The notes beneath the pieces are model-generated. The model made no database searches, was not told the DNA's origin, and saw only the letters and a program-made list of their open reading frames with translations. Made by a program: the position numbers and the translations under genes. Positions 55,037-63,504 of a stretch of 64,000 nucleotides of DNA are shown piece after piece. Within the stretch, counting starts at the first letter, position 1. Each line of letters begins with the position of its first letter. This DNA comes from Tundrisphaera sp051175315 (GTDB lineage: Bacteria; Planctomycetota; Planctomycetia; Isosphaerales; Isosphaeraceae). The stretch lies in contig NZ_CP195100.1 of the NCBI RefSeq assembly GCF_051175315.1, positions 5,270,001 to 5,334,000 of the forward strand. Direction: 5' to 3'.

Positions 55037-55903
55037 ATGTCCGAGATCCTGCCGGTTGGTCGTGTGTTCGATGTCACGGCCGAGACGTTCCTCGACGATG
55101 TGGTCGAGCGCTCGGCCACCATCCCTGTCGTCGTCGATTTCTGGGCCGAGTGGTGCCAACCGTGCCGCACCCTGGGCCCGATCCTGGAGAAGCTCGCCCA
55201 CGAGTACGACGGGGCATTCCTGCTGGCGAAGGCCGACACGGCCAAGCTGGGCGACATCGCGGCCGGGTTCGGCGTGCGATCGATCCCGGCGGTGTTCGCG
55301 GTGCGCGACAAGAAGATCGTCGACTCGTTCGTCGGGGCCCAGCCGGAGTCGATGATCCGGGCGTGGCTGGCCCGCGTCCTCCCCTCCCCGGCCGAGATCC
55401 TGTCCGCCGAGGCGTTGGGCCTCGAAGCCGGCGACCCGGCGGCCGCCGAGGCCAGGTACCGCGAGGCCCTGGCGGCCGCGCCGGACTTCGTGCCCGCGAA
55501 GGCCGGCCTGGCCCGGCTGGCGCTGGCGGGGGGGCGGATCGACGAGGCCCGCGAGATCGTCGAGGCCCTGGCCCGCCGCGGCTATCTTGAGCCGGAGGTC
55601 GAGTCGATCCAGGCCGAGTTGGCCCTGAAATCGAGCGGGGCGTCCGCCGGCGACATCCCCCGGCTGCGCGAGGACCTGGCCGCCGCCCCGGGCGACCTGC
55701 CCCGCCAGCTCGCGCTGGCCGAGGCCCTGGCCGCCGCCGGCGAGACCACCGAGGCGCTCGACCTGGCACTTGACCTCGTGGAGCGCGACCGCCGCAACAC
55801 CGGCGAATCGGCCCGGAAGTTGATGATCTCCCTGTTCCACCTGCTGCCGGCCGATTCCGAGATCGTCACGGATTATCGACGCCGACTCTCCTTCGCCCTG
55901 TGA
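55037..55903 (+). CDS. Thioredoxin-TPR co-chaperone (CnoX/YbbN-like)
   Basis: 288 residues from ATG 55037 (GTG at 55028 also possible). Residues about 10-115 are a thioredoxin fold with FWAEWCQPCRTLGPILEKLA, so both active-site cysteines (C40, C43) are present, and the cis-Pro in RSIPAVFAV. The C-terminal 170 residues are helical TPR-like repeats (AAEARYREALAAAPDFVPAKAGLARLAL). This is the arrangement of E. coli CnoX (YbbN), a holdase that protects proteins from bleach stress; unlike E. coli CnoX, this one keeps a full CxxC. It precedes msrB by 31 bp, so both are probably one oxidative-repair unit. Confidence 0.88.
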   Translation: MSEILPVGRVFDVTAETFLDDVVERSATIPVVVDFWAEWCQPCRTLGPILEKLAHEYDGAFLLAKADTAKLGDIAAGFGVRSIPAVFAVRDKKIVDSFVGAQPESMIRAWLARVLPSPAEILSAEALGLEAGDPAAAEARYREALAAAPDFVPAKAGLARLALAGGRIDEAREIVEALARRGYLEPEVESIQAELALKSSGASAGDIPRLREDLAAAPGDLPRQLALAEALAAAGETTEALDLALDLVERDRRNTGESARKLMISLFHLLPADSEIVTDYRRRLSFAL

Positions 55904-55934
55904 CCCGGGGCGGGCCCAACCCGGAGGATCCCCG

Positions 55935-56345
55935 ATGGCCGATGCGGTCGAGAAGACGGAAAAGGAATGGCGCGAGCTGCTGACGCCCGAGCAGTTCCGG
56001 ATCATGCGCGAGAAGGGGACCGAGCCGGCCTTCCGCGGCCAGTACTGGAACACGAAGACGCCGGGCACCTACCGCTGCGCCGGATGCGGCGAGCCCCTGT
56101 TCTCGTCGGACGCGAAGTACGACTCGCGCTCCGGCTGGCCCAGCTTCTACCAGGCCCTGGACCCCTCGAAGATCGCCGAGCACGCCGACCGATCCTACGG
56201 GATGATCCGGACCGAGGTCACCTGCCGCAGGTGCGGCGGCCACCTGGGGCACCTGTTCGACGACGGGCCGGCCCCGACCGGGATGCGCTACTGCATCAAC
56301 TCGGCGTCGCTCGAGCTCCAGGGTCAGGCCACCGACCCGGAGTAG
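55935..56345 (+). CDS. msrB: Peptide methionine-R-sulfoxide reductase MsrB
   Basis: 136 residues with GGAGGATCCCCG before the ATG. It reduces the R form of methionine sulfoxide. Zinc ligands: C48/C51 and C97/C100; the catalytic Cys is C120 in RYCINSASL, followed by the usual end. SRSGWPSFYQAL and GHLGHLFDDGP are family signatures. The resolving Cys found in some MsrBs (near residue 60) is not seen. Its 3' end overlaps the convergent DUF1501 gene by 22 bp. Confidence 0.95.
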   Translation: MADAVEKTEKEWRELLTPEQFRIMREKGTEPAFRGQYWNTKTPGTYRCAGCGEPLFSSDAKYDSRSGWPSFYQALDPSKIAEHADRSYGMIRTEVTCRRCGGHLGHLFDDGPAPTGMRYCINSASLELQGQATDPE

Positions 56346-57709
56346 AGGCCGGCGATCTCCTCGCCGATGCAGAGCTGGATCGGCCGGTTGAACCGGTCGC
56401 GCAGCTCGGTGGTCGGGTCGATGCCCAGGGCCCGGTAGATCGTCGAGGCCAGGTCGGCCGGGGCATACGGCCGGGTCGAGGGGTACGCCCCGATCCGGTC
56501 GGTCTGGCCGATCACCTGGCCCCCCTGCACGCCGGCCCCCGCCAGGGCCACGGAGAACGCCTTGGACCAGTGGTCGCGGCCGTCGGGGCCGTTGGCGTTG
56601 CCCGTCGAAGCCCCGATCCTCGGCGTGCGGCCGAACTCCCCGGCCAGCACCACCAGGGTCTCGTCGAGCATCCCCAGCGACTTCAGGTCGTCGAGCAGGG
56701 CCGACACCCCCCTGTCCAGGGGCGGGAGCAGGTCGTTCTTGAGCCTCTTGAAGTTGCCCGAGTGGGTGTCCCAGTTCTGCACCCGGCCCATGTTGGCCTG
56801 GACGATCGGCACGCCCGCCTGGACCAGCCTCCGGGCCAAGAGCAGCGACTGGCCGAACATGTGGCGGCCGTAGCGGTCGCGGACCTCGGCCGGTTCCCGG
56901 TCCATCTCGAAGGCCCGCGCCACCTTGCCCGAGAGCAAGAGGTTGTAGGCCAGTTCCCGCTGCTCCGACATCGGATCCTTGCCGGAGACCGATTCGGCCA
57001 GTTGGTCGCGGGTGGCGGCCAGTTCATCCAGGAGCGATCGGCGGCGATTCATGGTCTCGACGCTGAACCCGGCGGGGGGCGACAGGCTTTCATCGCGGAA
57101 GTCGGGCTTGTTGGGGTCCTGGCGGATCTGGAGCGGGTCGAACTTCGGCCCGAGGAAGCCGGCGTGCTGCCCGGGCCAGGTGAGCGGGCCTTCCATCAGG
57201 TAGGTCGGCAGCAGCACGCCCGACGGGACGCCGTCGCCCCGGGGCCGGATGTAGTCCAGGGCCGAGGCGTAGTTCGGGTAGTCGTCGCGCGAGGCGACCT
57301 TGTCGAAAAACGCCCCCGGCTGCGGGTGGCCGGTCAGGAGTTGATGGGTCGCATTCAGGTGATTGGTGTGGGCGTGCGACATCGACCGCACGACGGCCAG
57401 CAAATCGGCGTGGCGGGCCATCCCGGGCAGGTGCTCGCAGTAGCGGACCCCCGCGGCGCTCGTGTCGATCGGCTTGAACTCGCCGCGGATCCCCTCGGGG
57501 GCATCCGGCTTCATGTCGAACGAGTCGAGATGGCCCAGCCCCCCGGTCAGGAAGACCAGGATCATCGACTTCGCGCGCGGGGATGGCGACGGGGCATCGG
57601 CGCGGGCCCTGCCGGCGAGCAGGTTCGGCAGCCCCAGCCCCAGGTAGCCCGAGAACCCGACCTGGAGGAATTCGCGACGGATCATGCCGGGGCCGTTGGT
57701 TTGGAACAT
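56324..57709 (-). CDS. DUF1501 protein (third copy)
   Basis: 461 residues; the ATG at 57685 giving MIRREFLQVGFSGYLGLGLP, the usual start of this family, is an alternative. The twin-arginine-like RREFLQ leads into a hydrophobic signal. Landmarks: MILVFLTGGLGHLDSFDMKP, VRSMSHAHTNHLNATHQLL, VQANMGRVQNWDTHSGNF, VVLAGEFGRTPRIG, GRDHWSKAFSVALAGAG. It is probably exported through Tat. No PSCyt1 gene is adjacent, so it is an orphan like the copy at 26982. Confidence 0.9.
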   Translation of the reverse strand: MFQTNGPGMIRREFLQVGFSGYLGLGLPNLLAGRARADAPSPSPRAKSMILVFLTGGLGHLDSFDMKPDAPEGIRGEFKPIDTSAAGVRYCEHLPGMARHADLLAVVRSMSHAHTNHLNATHQLLTGHPQPGAFFDKVASRDDYPNYASALDYIRPRGDGVPSGVLLPTYLMEGPLTWPGQHAGFLGPKFDPLQIRQDPNKPDFRDESLSPPAGFSVETMNRRRSLLDELAATRDQLAESVSGKDPMSEQRELAYNLLLSGKVARAFEMDREPAEVRDRYGRHMFGQSLLLARRLVQAGVPIVQANMGRVQNWDTHSGNFKRLKNDLLPPLDRGVSALLDDLKSLGMLDETLVVLAGEFGRTPRIGASTGNANGPDGRDHWSKAFSVALAGAGVQGGQVIGQTDRIGAYPSTRPYAPADLASTIYRALGIDPTTELRDRFNRPIQLCIGEEIAGLYSGSVA

Positions 57710-57764
57710 GATCCCATCGTTCTCCCGTCGTGAGGATGCGCCCGGGGTCCCGTGCGCATTTCGA

Positions 57765-57793
57765 GCTTACCCCTCGCCGGGGCCCGGGACAAG
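57765..57793 (-). promoter_or_regulatory. Promoter candidate for the DUF1501 gene at 57709
   Basis: Minus strand: TTGTCC (57793-57788), 17-bp spacer, TAAGCT (57770-57765), between the thrC stop and the DUF1501 start. Confidence 0.4.
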
Positions 57794-57813
57794 CGATGAC
57801 GCGGACTTCCAGG

Positions 57814-59085
57814 TCACAGCCCTCCGTCGAACAGGTCGCGGATGGTCGGTAGGTATTTCTCGGGGGAGGCGGTGTTGACCAGGACGACGCGGTCGCCGGG
57901 GCGGATCGTCCCGCGATCGGCCAGTTCCGGGAGCGCGGCCAGGGTGGCGGCCCCCTCGGGAGACCAGGCGAAGCGGCGGTCGCGCCACTCGGCGCGGATC
58001 GCGTCGCGGATCGCGGCGTCGGACACCGCCACGGCGCACCCGCCCGTGTCGCGGATGATCCGCAGGACGTTGATGTGCCCGACGTTTTTGGCCACGTTGA
58101 GGCCGGTGGCCACGGTCGATCCCGGCTCGCGCGGGGTGATGTCGGTGTCCCCGGCGTCGAAGGCGCGGACGATCGGGGCGGTGGCGTCGCTCTGGACGCA
58201 GACCATTCTCGGGCGCTTCGGGCCGACCAGCCCGAGGACCTCCAACTCGTCGAACGCCTTGGCCATGCCGACCACGCCGGTCCCGCCGCCGGTGGGGTAG
58301 ACGATCACGTCGGGCAGGCTCCAGGTCCGGTCGGCGAGGCGGTCGCCCTGGGGCTCGGCCATCTCCAGGCCCAGGGTTTTCTTCCCCTCGGTCCGCCAGC
58401 CCGGCTCCTGGAAGGTCGCGACGCTGAAGAACCCGCGCGGGACGTAGTGGTCGCGGACCCTCGCGGCGCAGTCGACGATCGTCCCGGCGACGAGTTCCAG
58501 GCCGATCCGGCCCGGGTGGAGCGCGGCCAGAGCGGCGACGTTGCCCAGGACCGGGCGGTCGGTGTCGGGCGACATCACGATGGCGGCCTCGACGTCCGGG
58601 GCCGCCGCCGCGTAGGCCGCCAGCGAGTCGCCGGCGTTGCCCTGGGTGGGCACGGCCAGCCGGGTCAGGCCCAGGCTGCGGGCCATGGCCACCGTCATGG
58701 CCATGCCGCGATCCTTGAACGACAGGGTCGGATTGCCGCCGAACCCGGCGTGGTGCCGCCCTTCGTCCTTGACCTCGAACCGGCACCCGAGCCGATCGGC
58801 CCAGGGGTGGGGGTAGTCGAGACTCGGGGTCCCCCCGCCGCCGATCGGGACGATCCAGCGGCGGTCGGCCGGGTCGGCGATGTCGAGCGGCAGGAGGCCG
58901 CCGAACCGCCACAGGTCGCGCCGGGACGGATCCCAGCCGCCGTCACGCCCCCGCGCGGCGGCCAGCCGCTCCAGGTCGAGCACGACCTGAACGGGGCGGC
59001 CGTCCTTCTCGCACAGGTTCATCGCCCGATCGCGGGGATAGGTCGCTCCGCAGGTCGGGCAGGCCAGGTGAGATACGAAACCCAT
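57814..59085 (-). CDS. thrC: Threonine synthase (pyridoxal-phosphate enzyme)
   Basis: 423 residues from ATG 59085 (a GTG two codons earlier is possible). It converts O-phosphohomoserine to threonine. The PLP Lys is in TLSFKDRGMAM, the phosphate-binding glycine loop in VYPTGGGTGVVGM, and QGNAGDSLAAYA and VNTASPEKYLP are family motifs. An N-terminal CxxC (ACPTCGATYP), as in many type-2 threonine synthases, suggests a zinc ribbon. Cysteate synthase and related fold-type II enzymes cannot be excluded. It follows msrA by 15 bp on the same strand and is likely co-transcribed with it. Confidence 0.88.
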   Translation of the reverse strand: MGFVSHLACPTCGATYPRDRAMNLCEKDGRPVQVVLDLERLAAARGRDGGWDPSRRDLWRFGGLLPLDIADPADRRWIVPIGGGGTPSLDYPHPWADRLGCRFEVKDEGRHHAGFGGNPTLSFKDRGMAMTVAMARSLGLTRLAVPTQGNAGDSLAAYAAAAPDVEAAIVMSPDTDRPVLGNVAALAALHPGRIGLELVAGTIVDCAARVRDHYVPRGFFSVATFQEPGWRTEGKKTLGLEMAEPQGDRLADRTWSLPDVIVYPTGGGTGVVGMAKAFDELEVLGLVGPKRPRMVCVQSDATAPIVRAFDAGDTDITPREPGSTVATGLNVAKNVGHINVLRIIRDTGGCAVAVSDAAIRDAIRAEWRDRRFAWSPEGAATLAALPELADRGTIRPGDRVVLVNTASPEKYLPTIRDLFDGGL

Positions 59086-59100
59086 CGCCACCCTTTCGGA

Positions 59101-59574
59101 TCAGTGGATGGCGCAGCCGGATCGGCCGTTCTTCTCGTCGTAGCGCTGGTGGTATTCCTCGGCGCGATAGAACGTCGAGGCCGGGGTGATCTCGGTCACG
59201 ATCGGGCGGCGGAACCGGCCCGAGGCGTCGAGTTCGGCCTTCCTGGCCTCGGCCGCCGCCTTCTGCTCGTCGTCGTGGGTGAACACGGCCGATCGGTACT
59301 GCGTGCCGATGTCCGGCCCCTGGCGGTTGGGCGTGGTGGGGTCGTGGATCTGCCAGAAGGTGTCCAGCAGGCGGTCATAGGAAACCTGCGACGGGTCGTA
59401 GTCGACCTCCACGACCTCGGCATGGCCGGTCCGGCCGGTGCAGACGTCGCGATAGGTGGGGTTGGTGTAGTAGCCCCCGGCATAGCCCACGGCCACGTCC
59501 ACGACGCCGGGGATCTGGCGGAACGCCGACTCGACGCCCCAGAAGCAGCCTGCACCGAATGTCGCCTTCTTCAT
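59101..59574 (-). CDS. msrA: Peptide methionine-S-sulfoxide reductase MsrA
   Basis: 157 residues from ATG 59574 (GAGGAAGCG just before it). It reduces the S form of methionine sulfoxide; the catalytic Cys is C10 in FGAGCFWGVE. GYAGG, YDPSQVSYDRLLDTFWQIHDPT and the end AEEYHQRY are characteristic. The C-terminal SGCAIH may supply a resolving Cys. It is separate from msrB, 3 kb away on the other strand. Confidence 0.95.
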   Translation of the reverse strand: MKKATFGAGCFWGVESAFRQIPGVVDVAVGYAGGYYTNPTYRDVCTGRTGHAEVVEVDYDPSQVSYDRLLDTFWQIHDPTTPNRQGPDIGTQYRSAVFTHDDEQKAAAEARKAELDASGRFRRPIVTEITPASTFYRAEEYHQRYDEKNGRSGCAIH

Positions 59575-59616
59575 CGCTTCCTCGCCTCCGGCCAATCAAC
59601 CCGTCATCTCCCCCTA

Positions 59617-59645
59617 TTTGTAGGCGGGCGATCGGCGCCGATCAA
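59617..59645 (-). promoter_or_regulatory. Promoter for msrA-thrC
   Basis: Minus strand: TTGATC (59645-59640), 17-bp spacer, TACAAA (59622-59617). The -35 ends one base from the divergent -35 at 59647. Confidence 0.5.
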
Positions 59646-59646
59646 C

Positions 59647-59675
59647 TTGTCGGCCGGGCCGACTCCGGGCATCAT
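59647..59675 (+). promoter_or_regulatory. Promoter for the class-III aminotransferase unit
   Basis: TTGTCG (59647-59652), 17-bp spacer, CATCAT (59670-59675). Back to back with the msrA promoter. Confidence 0.4.
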
Positions 59676-59709
59676 GGGCCGGACGGCACGAATCGACGGA
59701 GATCCGCAG

Positions 59710-61080
59710 ATGATCGAGACGACCAAGGTGGCACGGCTCCCCGATACCTCGCACCGGCCCGAGCCCTACGACGGCCCGAGCCGCGACGAGGTGCTGGCCC
59801 TGCGCCGGGAGTACCTGACGCCGGGGCTGGTGACGTTCTATCGCGAGCCGTTGATGGTCGTCGAAGGGCACATGCAGTACCTCTGGGACGAGACCGGCAA
59901 GCGGTATCTGGACGCCTTCGCGGGGATCGTCACGGTCTCGGTCGGCCATTGCCACCCGGAGGTCGTGCGGAAGGTCCGCGAGCAGGTGGGCAAGCTCCAG
60001 CACACGACCACGATCTACCTCCACCCCACCATCGCCGAGTTCGGCAAGAAGCTCGCGGAGCACATGCCGGAGGGGAGCGGGCTGTCGGTCAGCACGTTCA
60101 CGAATTCCGGGAGCGAGGCCAACGAGGTCGCGATCCTTGCCGCCCGCGAATACACCGGGAACGCCGAGGTCATCAGCCTCCGCAACTCGTACCACGGCGG
60201 CACCCAGGGAGCGATGGGCTTGACCGCGGTCGGGACCTGGAAGTTCAAGTCGAGCCCGGTCGTCAACGTCAAGCACGCGACCCCGGGCTACTGCTATCGC
60301 TGCCCGTATGGCCTGACCTACCCGAGCTGCGACGTGAAGTGTGCCCGCGACGTGGAGCCGTTGATCCGGCACGAGACACCGGGCGAGGTCGCCTGCTTCA
60401 TCGGAGAGCCGATCCAGGGGGTGGGCGGGGTGGTCACTCCGCCCCCCGAATACTTCGGAATCGTCTACGACATCGTCCGCAAGCACGGGGGATTGTGCAT
60501 CGCCGACGAGGTCCAGACCGGGTTCGGCCGGACCGGCGCGGCGTTCTGGGGGTTCGAGAACTGGGGGGTCACGCCCGACCTCGTCACGATGGCCAAGGGG
60601 ATCGGCAACGGCGCCCCGCTCGGGGCCTGCGTGGCCCGGCCCGAGGTCGCCGCGATGATGAAGAACCGGATCCACTTCAACACCTTCGGCGGCAACCCGA
60701 TCTCGATGACCCAGGGGCTCGCCACCCTGGAGGTCATCGACGCCGAGGGGATCCAGGAGAACGCCCGCGTGGTCGGCGCCCACCTCAAGGGGCGGCTTGA
60801 GGAGCTGACGGGCCGCCATCCCCTGATCGGCGAGGTCCGGGGCCTGGGGCTGATGCTGGGCGTGGAACTGGTCCGCGACCGCATCTCCAAGGAGCCGGCC
60901 ACGACCGAGACGGCCGACGTGATGGAGCTGTGCAAGGAGCGGGGCTTGCTGCTCGGCAAGGGCGGCTTGTACGGCAATGTCCTCCGGATCAAGCCGCCGA
61001 TGTGCCTCTCCCGCGACGACGCCGACTTCCTGGTCGACTGCCTCGACGAAGTGCTGTCCGCGGTCGGGAGGGGGGATTGA
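59710..61080 (+). CDS. Class-III aminotransferase (alanine-glyoxylate/AGXT2-like)
   Basis: 456 residues from ATG 59710, six bases after GGAGAT. A PLP enzyme with the fold-type I signatures of class III aminotransferases: FTNSGSEANEVAILAAREYT, CIADEVQTGFGRTG and the Schiff-base K296 in DLVTMAKGIGNGAPLGA. The start, with LTPGLVTFYREPLMVVEGHMQYLWDETGKRYLD in pieces, resembles AGXT2 and related enzymes that transfer amino groups from alanine or omega-amino acids to glyoxylate/pyruvate. The extra Cys-rich insert YCYRCPYGLTYPSCDVKC near residues 196-213 is notable. Its stop overlaps the next gene. Confidence 0.9.
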   Translation: MIETTKVARLPDTSHRPEPYDGPSRDEVLALRREYLTPGLVTFYREPLMVVEGHMQYLWDETGKRYLDAFAGIVTVSVGHCHPEVVRKVREQVGKLQHTTTIYLHPTIAEFGKKLAEHMPEGSGLSVSTFTNSGSEANEVAILAAREYTGNAEVISLRNSYHGGTQGAMGLTAVGTWKFKSSPVVNVKHATPGYCYRCPYGLTYPSCDVKCARDVEPLIRHETPGEVACFIGEPIQGVGGVVTPPPEYFGIVYDIVRKHGGLCIADEVQTGFGRTGAAFWGFENWGVTPDLVTMAKGIGNGAPLGACVARPEVAAMMKNRIHFNTFGGNPISMTQGLATLEVIDAEGIQENARVVGAHLKGRLEELTGRHPLIGEVRGLGLMLGVELVRDRISKEPATTETADVMELCKERGLLLGKGGLYGNVLRIKPPMCLSRDDADFLVDCLDEVLSAVGRGD

Positions 61081-62141
61081 CCGGCGCATCAGGGTCGGGA
61101 GATCCCCGGTTCGCCGAACCTCCCCCTGCCCCCGAACCCTGGGCGGCGGAGTATGCCGCCTGGCGGACGCGGGCGCTGTGCTGGACCTGTGCGGCGGCGG
61201 CGGCCTCGTATGCCCTGAGCTTCGCCGGCGGGGCCGAGCCGGCCTCGGTGCGGTTCGGGCTCAGGGACCCCGCGCCGTCGGTGGTGATGCTGGAAGCGGG
61301 GCTGAATTGGTATCTCCGCGGGGTGACGGCCGCCTTCGTGCTCTCGCTCGTGGCCGCGACGTGGCTCGGGCCCCGGTTGCGATGGTCCTGCCTCCTGGCG
61401 CGCCTGGCCTGGGCCCTGGGCTTTTTCGGCATGATGCCGCTGTTCCTGATCCCGTTCCCCCGCGTCCTGCACCAGCACGGCGTGGAGGCGGTCCTCCTGG
61501 CCACCAACGTGATCCGGGGGATCCTGGGCTTCTACGTCCCGTCCCTGTTCTCGCTTCTGCCCGCCCTGTCGAGGGCTGCGCGGGTGTTGAAGCGGGTCCT
61601 CCCGGAGTCGACGCTGCCCGGGTTGCTGGTGGTCGTGGCGTCGCCGCTGCAATCGCTGGTCACCTTCGTGCTGCTGGCCATTTTGGTCCAGGTGGTGCCG
61701 CATCGGGGCCTGATCCTCGGCGTCCTCTGCCTGTCGATCGCCCCGCTGGTCTGGCTGCCCCGGGCCGGGGCGCTGGTCCGCCCGTGCGGGCGTGACGAGG
61801 CGGTGCGTCGGCTCAGGGGCGTCGGGGCGATCGCCCGGGGTTTCGCCCTGCTCGGCGTGGGGCTGATCCTCCGCGAGGCCTGGGGCGAACTCGACCTCGA
61901 CTGGCTGCTCGGCGAGGACGTCGACCTGTGGTACGCCCTGAACTTCCTCCTCGGCGTCCTGGCGAACAGGACGCTCCTGTCCGTGGTCCTGGTCGACGGC
62001 CTGCTCTCGCTGCTGTTCCACGCCGAGCGCGTCGAGGCCGAATGCTACGACCACGAATCCATCGATCGGCTGCATCGGAAGATCCGGGCGATCGGTGCGG
62101 CCCTGGTCGATACACGAGGCGAGTCTGATGCCCCCCGATAA
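61077..62141 (+). CDS. Polytopic membrane protein of unknown function
   Basis: 354 residues from TTG 61077, which overlaps the aminotransferase stop (TTGA) and is preceded by GGGAGGGGGA; a longer ATG frame would lie inside the aminotransferase. About seven hydrophobic segments are visible (ALCWTCAAAAASYALSFAGG, AAFVLSLVAATWLG, FFGMMPLFLIPFP, GILGFYVPSLFSLLPAL, GLLVVVASPLQSLVTFVLLAIL, GLILGVLCLSIAPLVWL, ARGFALLGVGLIL and others). It has no recognised domain. The C-terminus is charged and cytoplasmic or periplasmic. Its translation is probably coupled to the aminotransferase and to the 41-residue protein that follows. Confidence 0.78.
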   Translation: MTGASGSGDPRFAEPPPAPEPWAAEYAAWRTRALCWTCAAAAASYALSFAGGAEPASVRFGLRDPAPSVVMLEAGLNWYLRGVTAAFVLSLVAATWLGPRLRWSCLLARLAWALGFFGMMPLFLIPFPRVLHQHGVEAVLLATNVIRGILGFYVPSLFSLLPALSRAARVLKRVLPESTLPGLLVVVASPLQSLVTFVLLAILVQVVPHRGLILGVLCLSIAPLVWLPRAGALVRPCGRDEAVRRLRGVGAIARGFALLGVGLILREAWGELDLDWLLGEDVDLWYALNFLLGVLANRTLLSVVLVDGLLSLLFHAERVEAECYDHESIDRLHRKIRAIGAALVDTRGESDAPR

Positions 62142-62253
62142 TCGTTGGTCCATCAAGGATTGGATGATCGCGGTCGCCTCGATCGCGATCATCTTCTACA
62201 CCGCGGTGGAGTTCTATAAGGGGTACGTCTGGATGGTGAAGGCCGGGTGGTGA
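62128..62253 (+). CDS. 41-residue single-pass membrane microprotein
   Basis: A short gene missed by size filters: ATG 62128 (GAGGCGAG upstream), stop TGA at 62251-62253. The sequence has one hydrophobic helix (MIAVASIAIIFYTAVEFY), a polar N-terminus (PPDNRWSIKDW) and ends YKGYVWMVKAGW. It starts inside the last codons of the polytopic membrane protein (14-bp overlap in another frame), so the two are probably translated together. A small subunit or regulator of the larger membrane protein is the natural inference. Confidence 0.6.
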   Translation: MPPDNRWSIKDWMIAVASIAIIFYTAVEFYKGYVWMVKAGW

Positions 62254-62307
62254 CCCGCCTCGCAGCACTCATCTTGCTCGCGGCCACCCTTCGGCCGGGC
62301 TCGGCGA

Positions 62308-62336
62308 TTGTGCGGAGGGGCCGGCGCCCGGATAAT
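62308..62336 (+). promoter_or_regulatory. Promoter for the M29 aminopeptidase
   Basis: TTGTGC (62308-62313), 17-bp spacer, GATAAT (62331-62336), about 50 bp from the ATG. The same -35 hexamer occurs at the clpX promoter. Confidence 0.5.
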
Positions 62337-62383
62337 CGGCGTCCCGACACGCCGCCCCGACCCCTGAATGCGAGAGCCACACG

Positions 62384-63499
62384 ATGCCCGACCCGCGCTG
62401 GGATGTCCTCGCCGAGATCCTGATCGGCCACTCGACGCGACTCCAGGCGGGCGAGTCGGTCCTGATCGAATGCTTCGACCTGGAAGACAGCACCCTGCCG
62501 CGCCTGCTGGTCCAGAAGGCCGCCCGGCGGGGGGCCTCAGCCCTGGTCGAGACCAAGGACACGCGGATCACCCGCGAGCTGATCCGCAACGCCTCCGAGG
62601 CGCAGATGCGGCTGATCGGCGAGTGCGAGCTGCACCGGATGGGCCGGGTCCAGGCCTACATCGGACTGCGGGGCGCCCGCAACATCAACGAGATGGCCGA
62701 CGTCTCGCCCGAGAAGATGAACCTGTACAACACCCACTTCTTCAAGCCGGTCCACATGGACTGCCGGATCCGGAAGACCAAGTGGTGCGTGCTCCGCCTG
62801 CCCAACGCCGGGATGGCCCAGCAGGCCGGGATGAGCACCGAGGGGTTCGAGAACTTCTACTTCGACGTCTGCAACCTCGATTATCCCCGGCTGGCCAAGG
62901 CCCTCGTCCCGCTGGTCGAGCGGATGCGGGCGGCCAGCGAGGTCCACATCACCGGGCCGGAGACCGACCTCCGGTTCTCAATCGCCGGCATCCCGGTCGT
63001 CCCCTGCTCGGGCGAGATGAACGTCCCCGACGGCGAGGTCTTCACCTCCCCGGTCCGCGACTCGGTCGAGGGGCACGTCCGCTTCAACACCCCCACGGTC
63101 TACCAGGGGACGTCGTTCGACGGCGTGAAGCTGGTCTTCGAGAAGGGGAAGATCGTCGAGGCGGATTGCTCGGGCGGGGATCGCAAGAAGCTCCGGCGGA
63201 TCCTCGACTCCGACGAGGGGGCGTCCTACATCGGCGAGTGGTCGATCGGCTGCAACCCCCGCATCCTCCACCCGATGCGCGACATCCTGTTCGACGAGAA
63301 GATCGCCGGCAGCTTCCACCTGACGCCCGGCAACGCCTACGACGAGGCCGACAACGGCAACCGCTCCAAGGTCCACTGGGACCTCGTCCAGATCCAGCGG
63401 GCCGAGTACGGCGGCGGCACGATCTCGTTCGACGGCGTGCCGATCCGGGTCGACGGCAAGTTCGTCCCGGAGGAACTCCAGAACCTCGACCCCGAATGA
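62384..63499 (+). CDS. M29-family (thermophilic) aminopeptidase
   Basis: 371 residues, the usual length of AmpS/PepS/AmpII leucyl aminopeptidases. The metal-binding Glu, His, Tyr, Asp set lies in the C-terminal half: NVPDGEVFTSP, SIGCNPRILHPMRD and FHLTPGNAYDEADNGNRSKVHWD in parts, with YQGTSFDGVKLVFEKGKI between. It is cytosolic, cobalt/zinc-dependent and releases N-terminal residues from peptides. The first half (ECFDLEDSTLPRLLV) is the N-terminal domain. It has its own promoter and a strong terminator. Confidence 0.9.
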   Translation: MPDPRWDVLAEILIGHSTRLQAGESVLIECFDLEDSTLPRLLVQKAARRGASALVETKDTRITRELIRNASEAQMRLIGECELHRMGRVQAYIGLRGARNINEMADVSPEKMNLYNTHFFKPVHMDCRIRKTKWCVLRLPNAGMAQQAGMSTEGFENFYFDVCNLDYPRLAKALVPLVERMRAASEVHITGPETDLRFSIAGIPVVPCSGEMNVPDGEVFTSPVRDSVEGHVRFNTPTVYQGTSFDGVKLVFEKGKIVEADCSGGDRKKLRRILDSDEGASYIGEWSIGCNPRILHPMRDILFDEKIAGSFHLTPGNAYDEADNGNRSKVHWDLVQIQRAEYGGGTISFDGVPIRVDGKFVPEELQNLDPE

Positions 63500-63504
63500 A
63501 AGAA

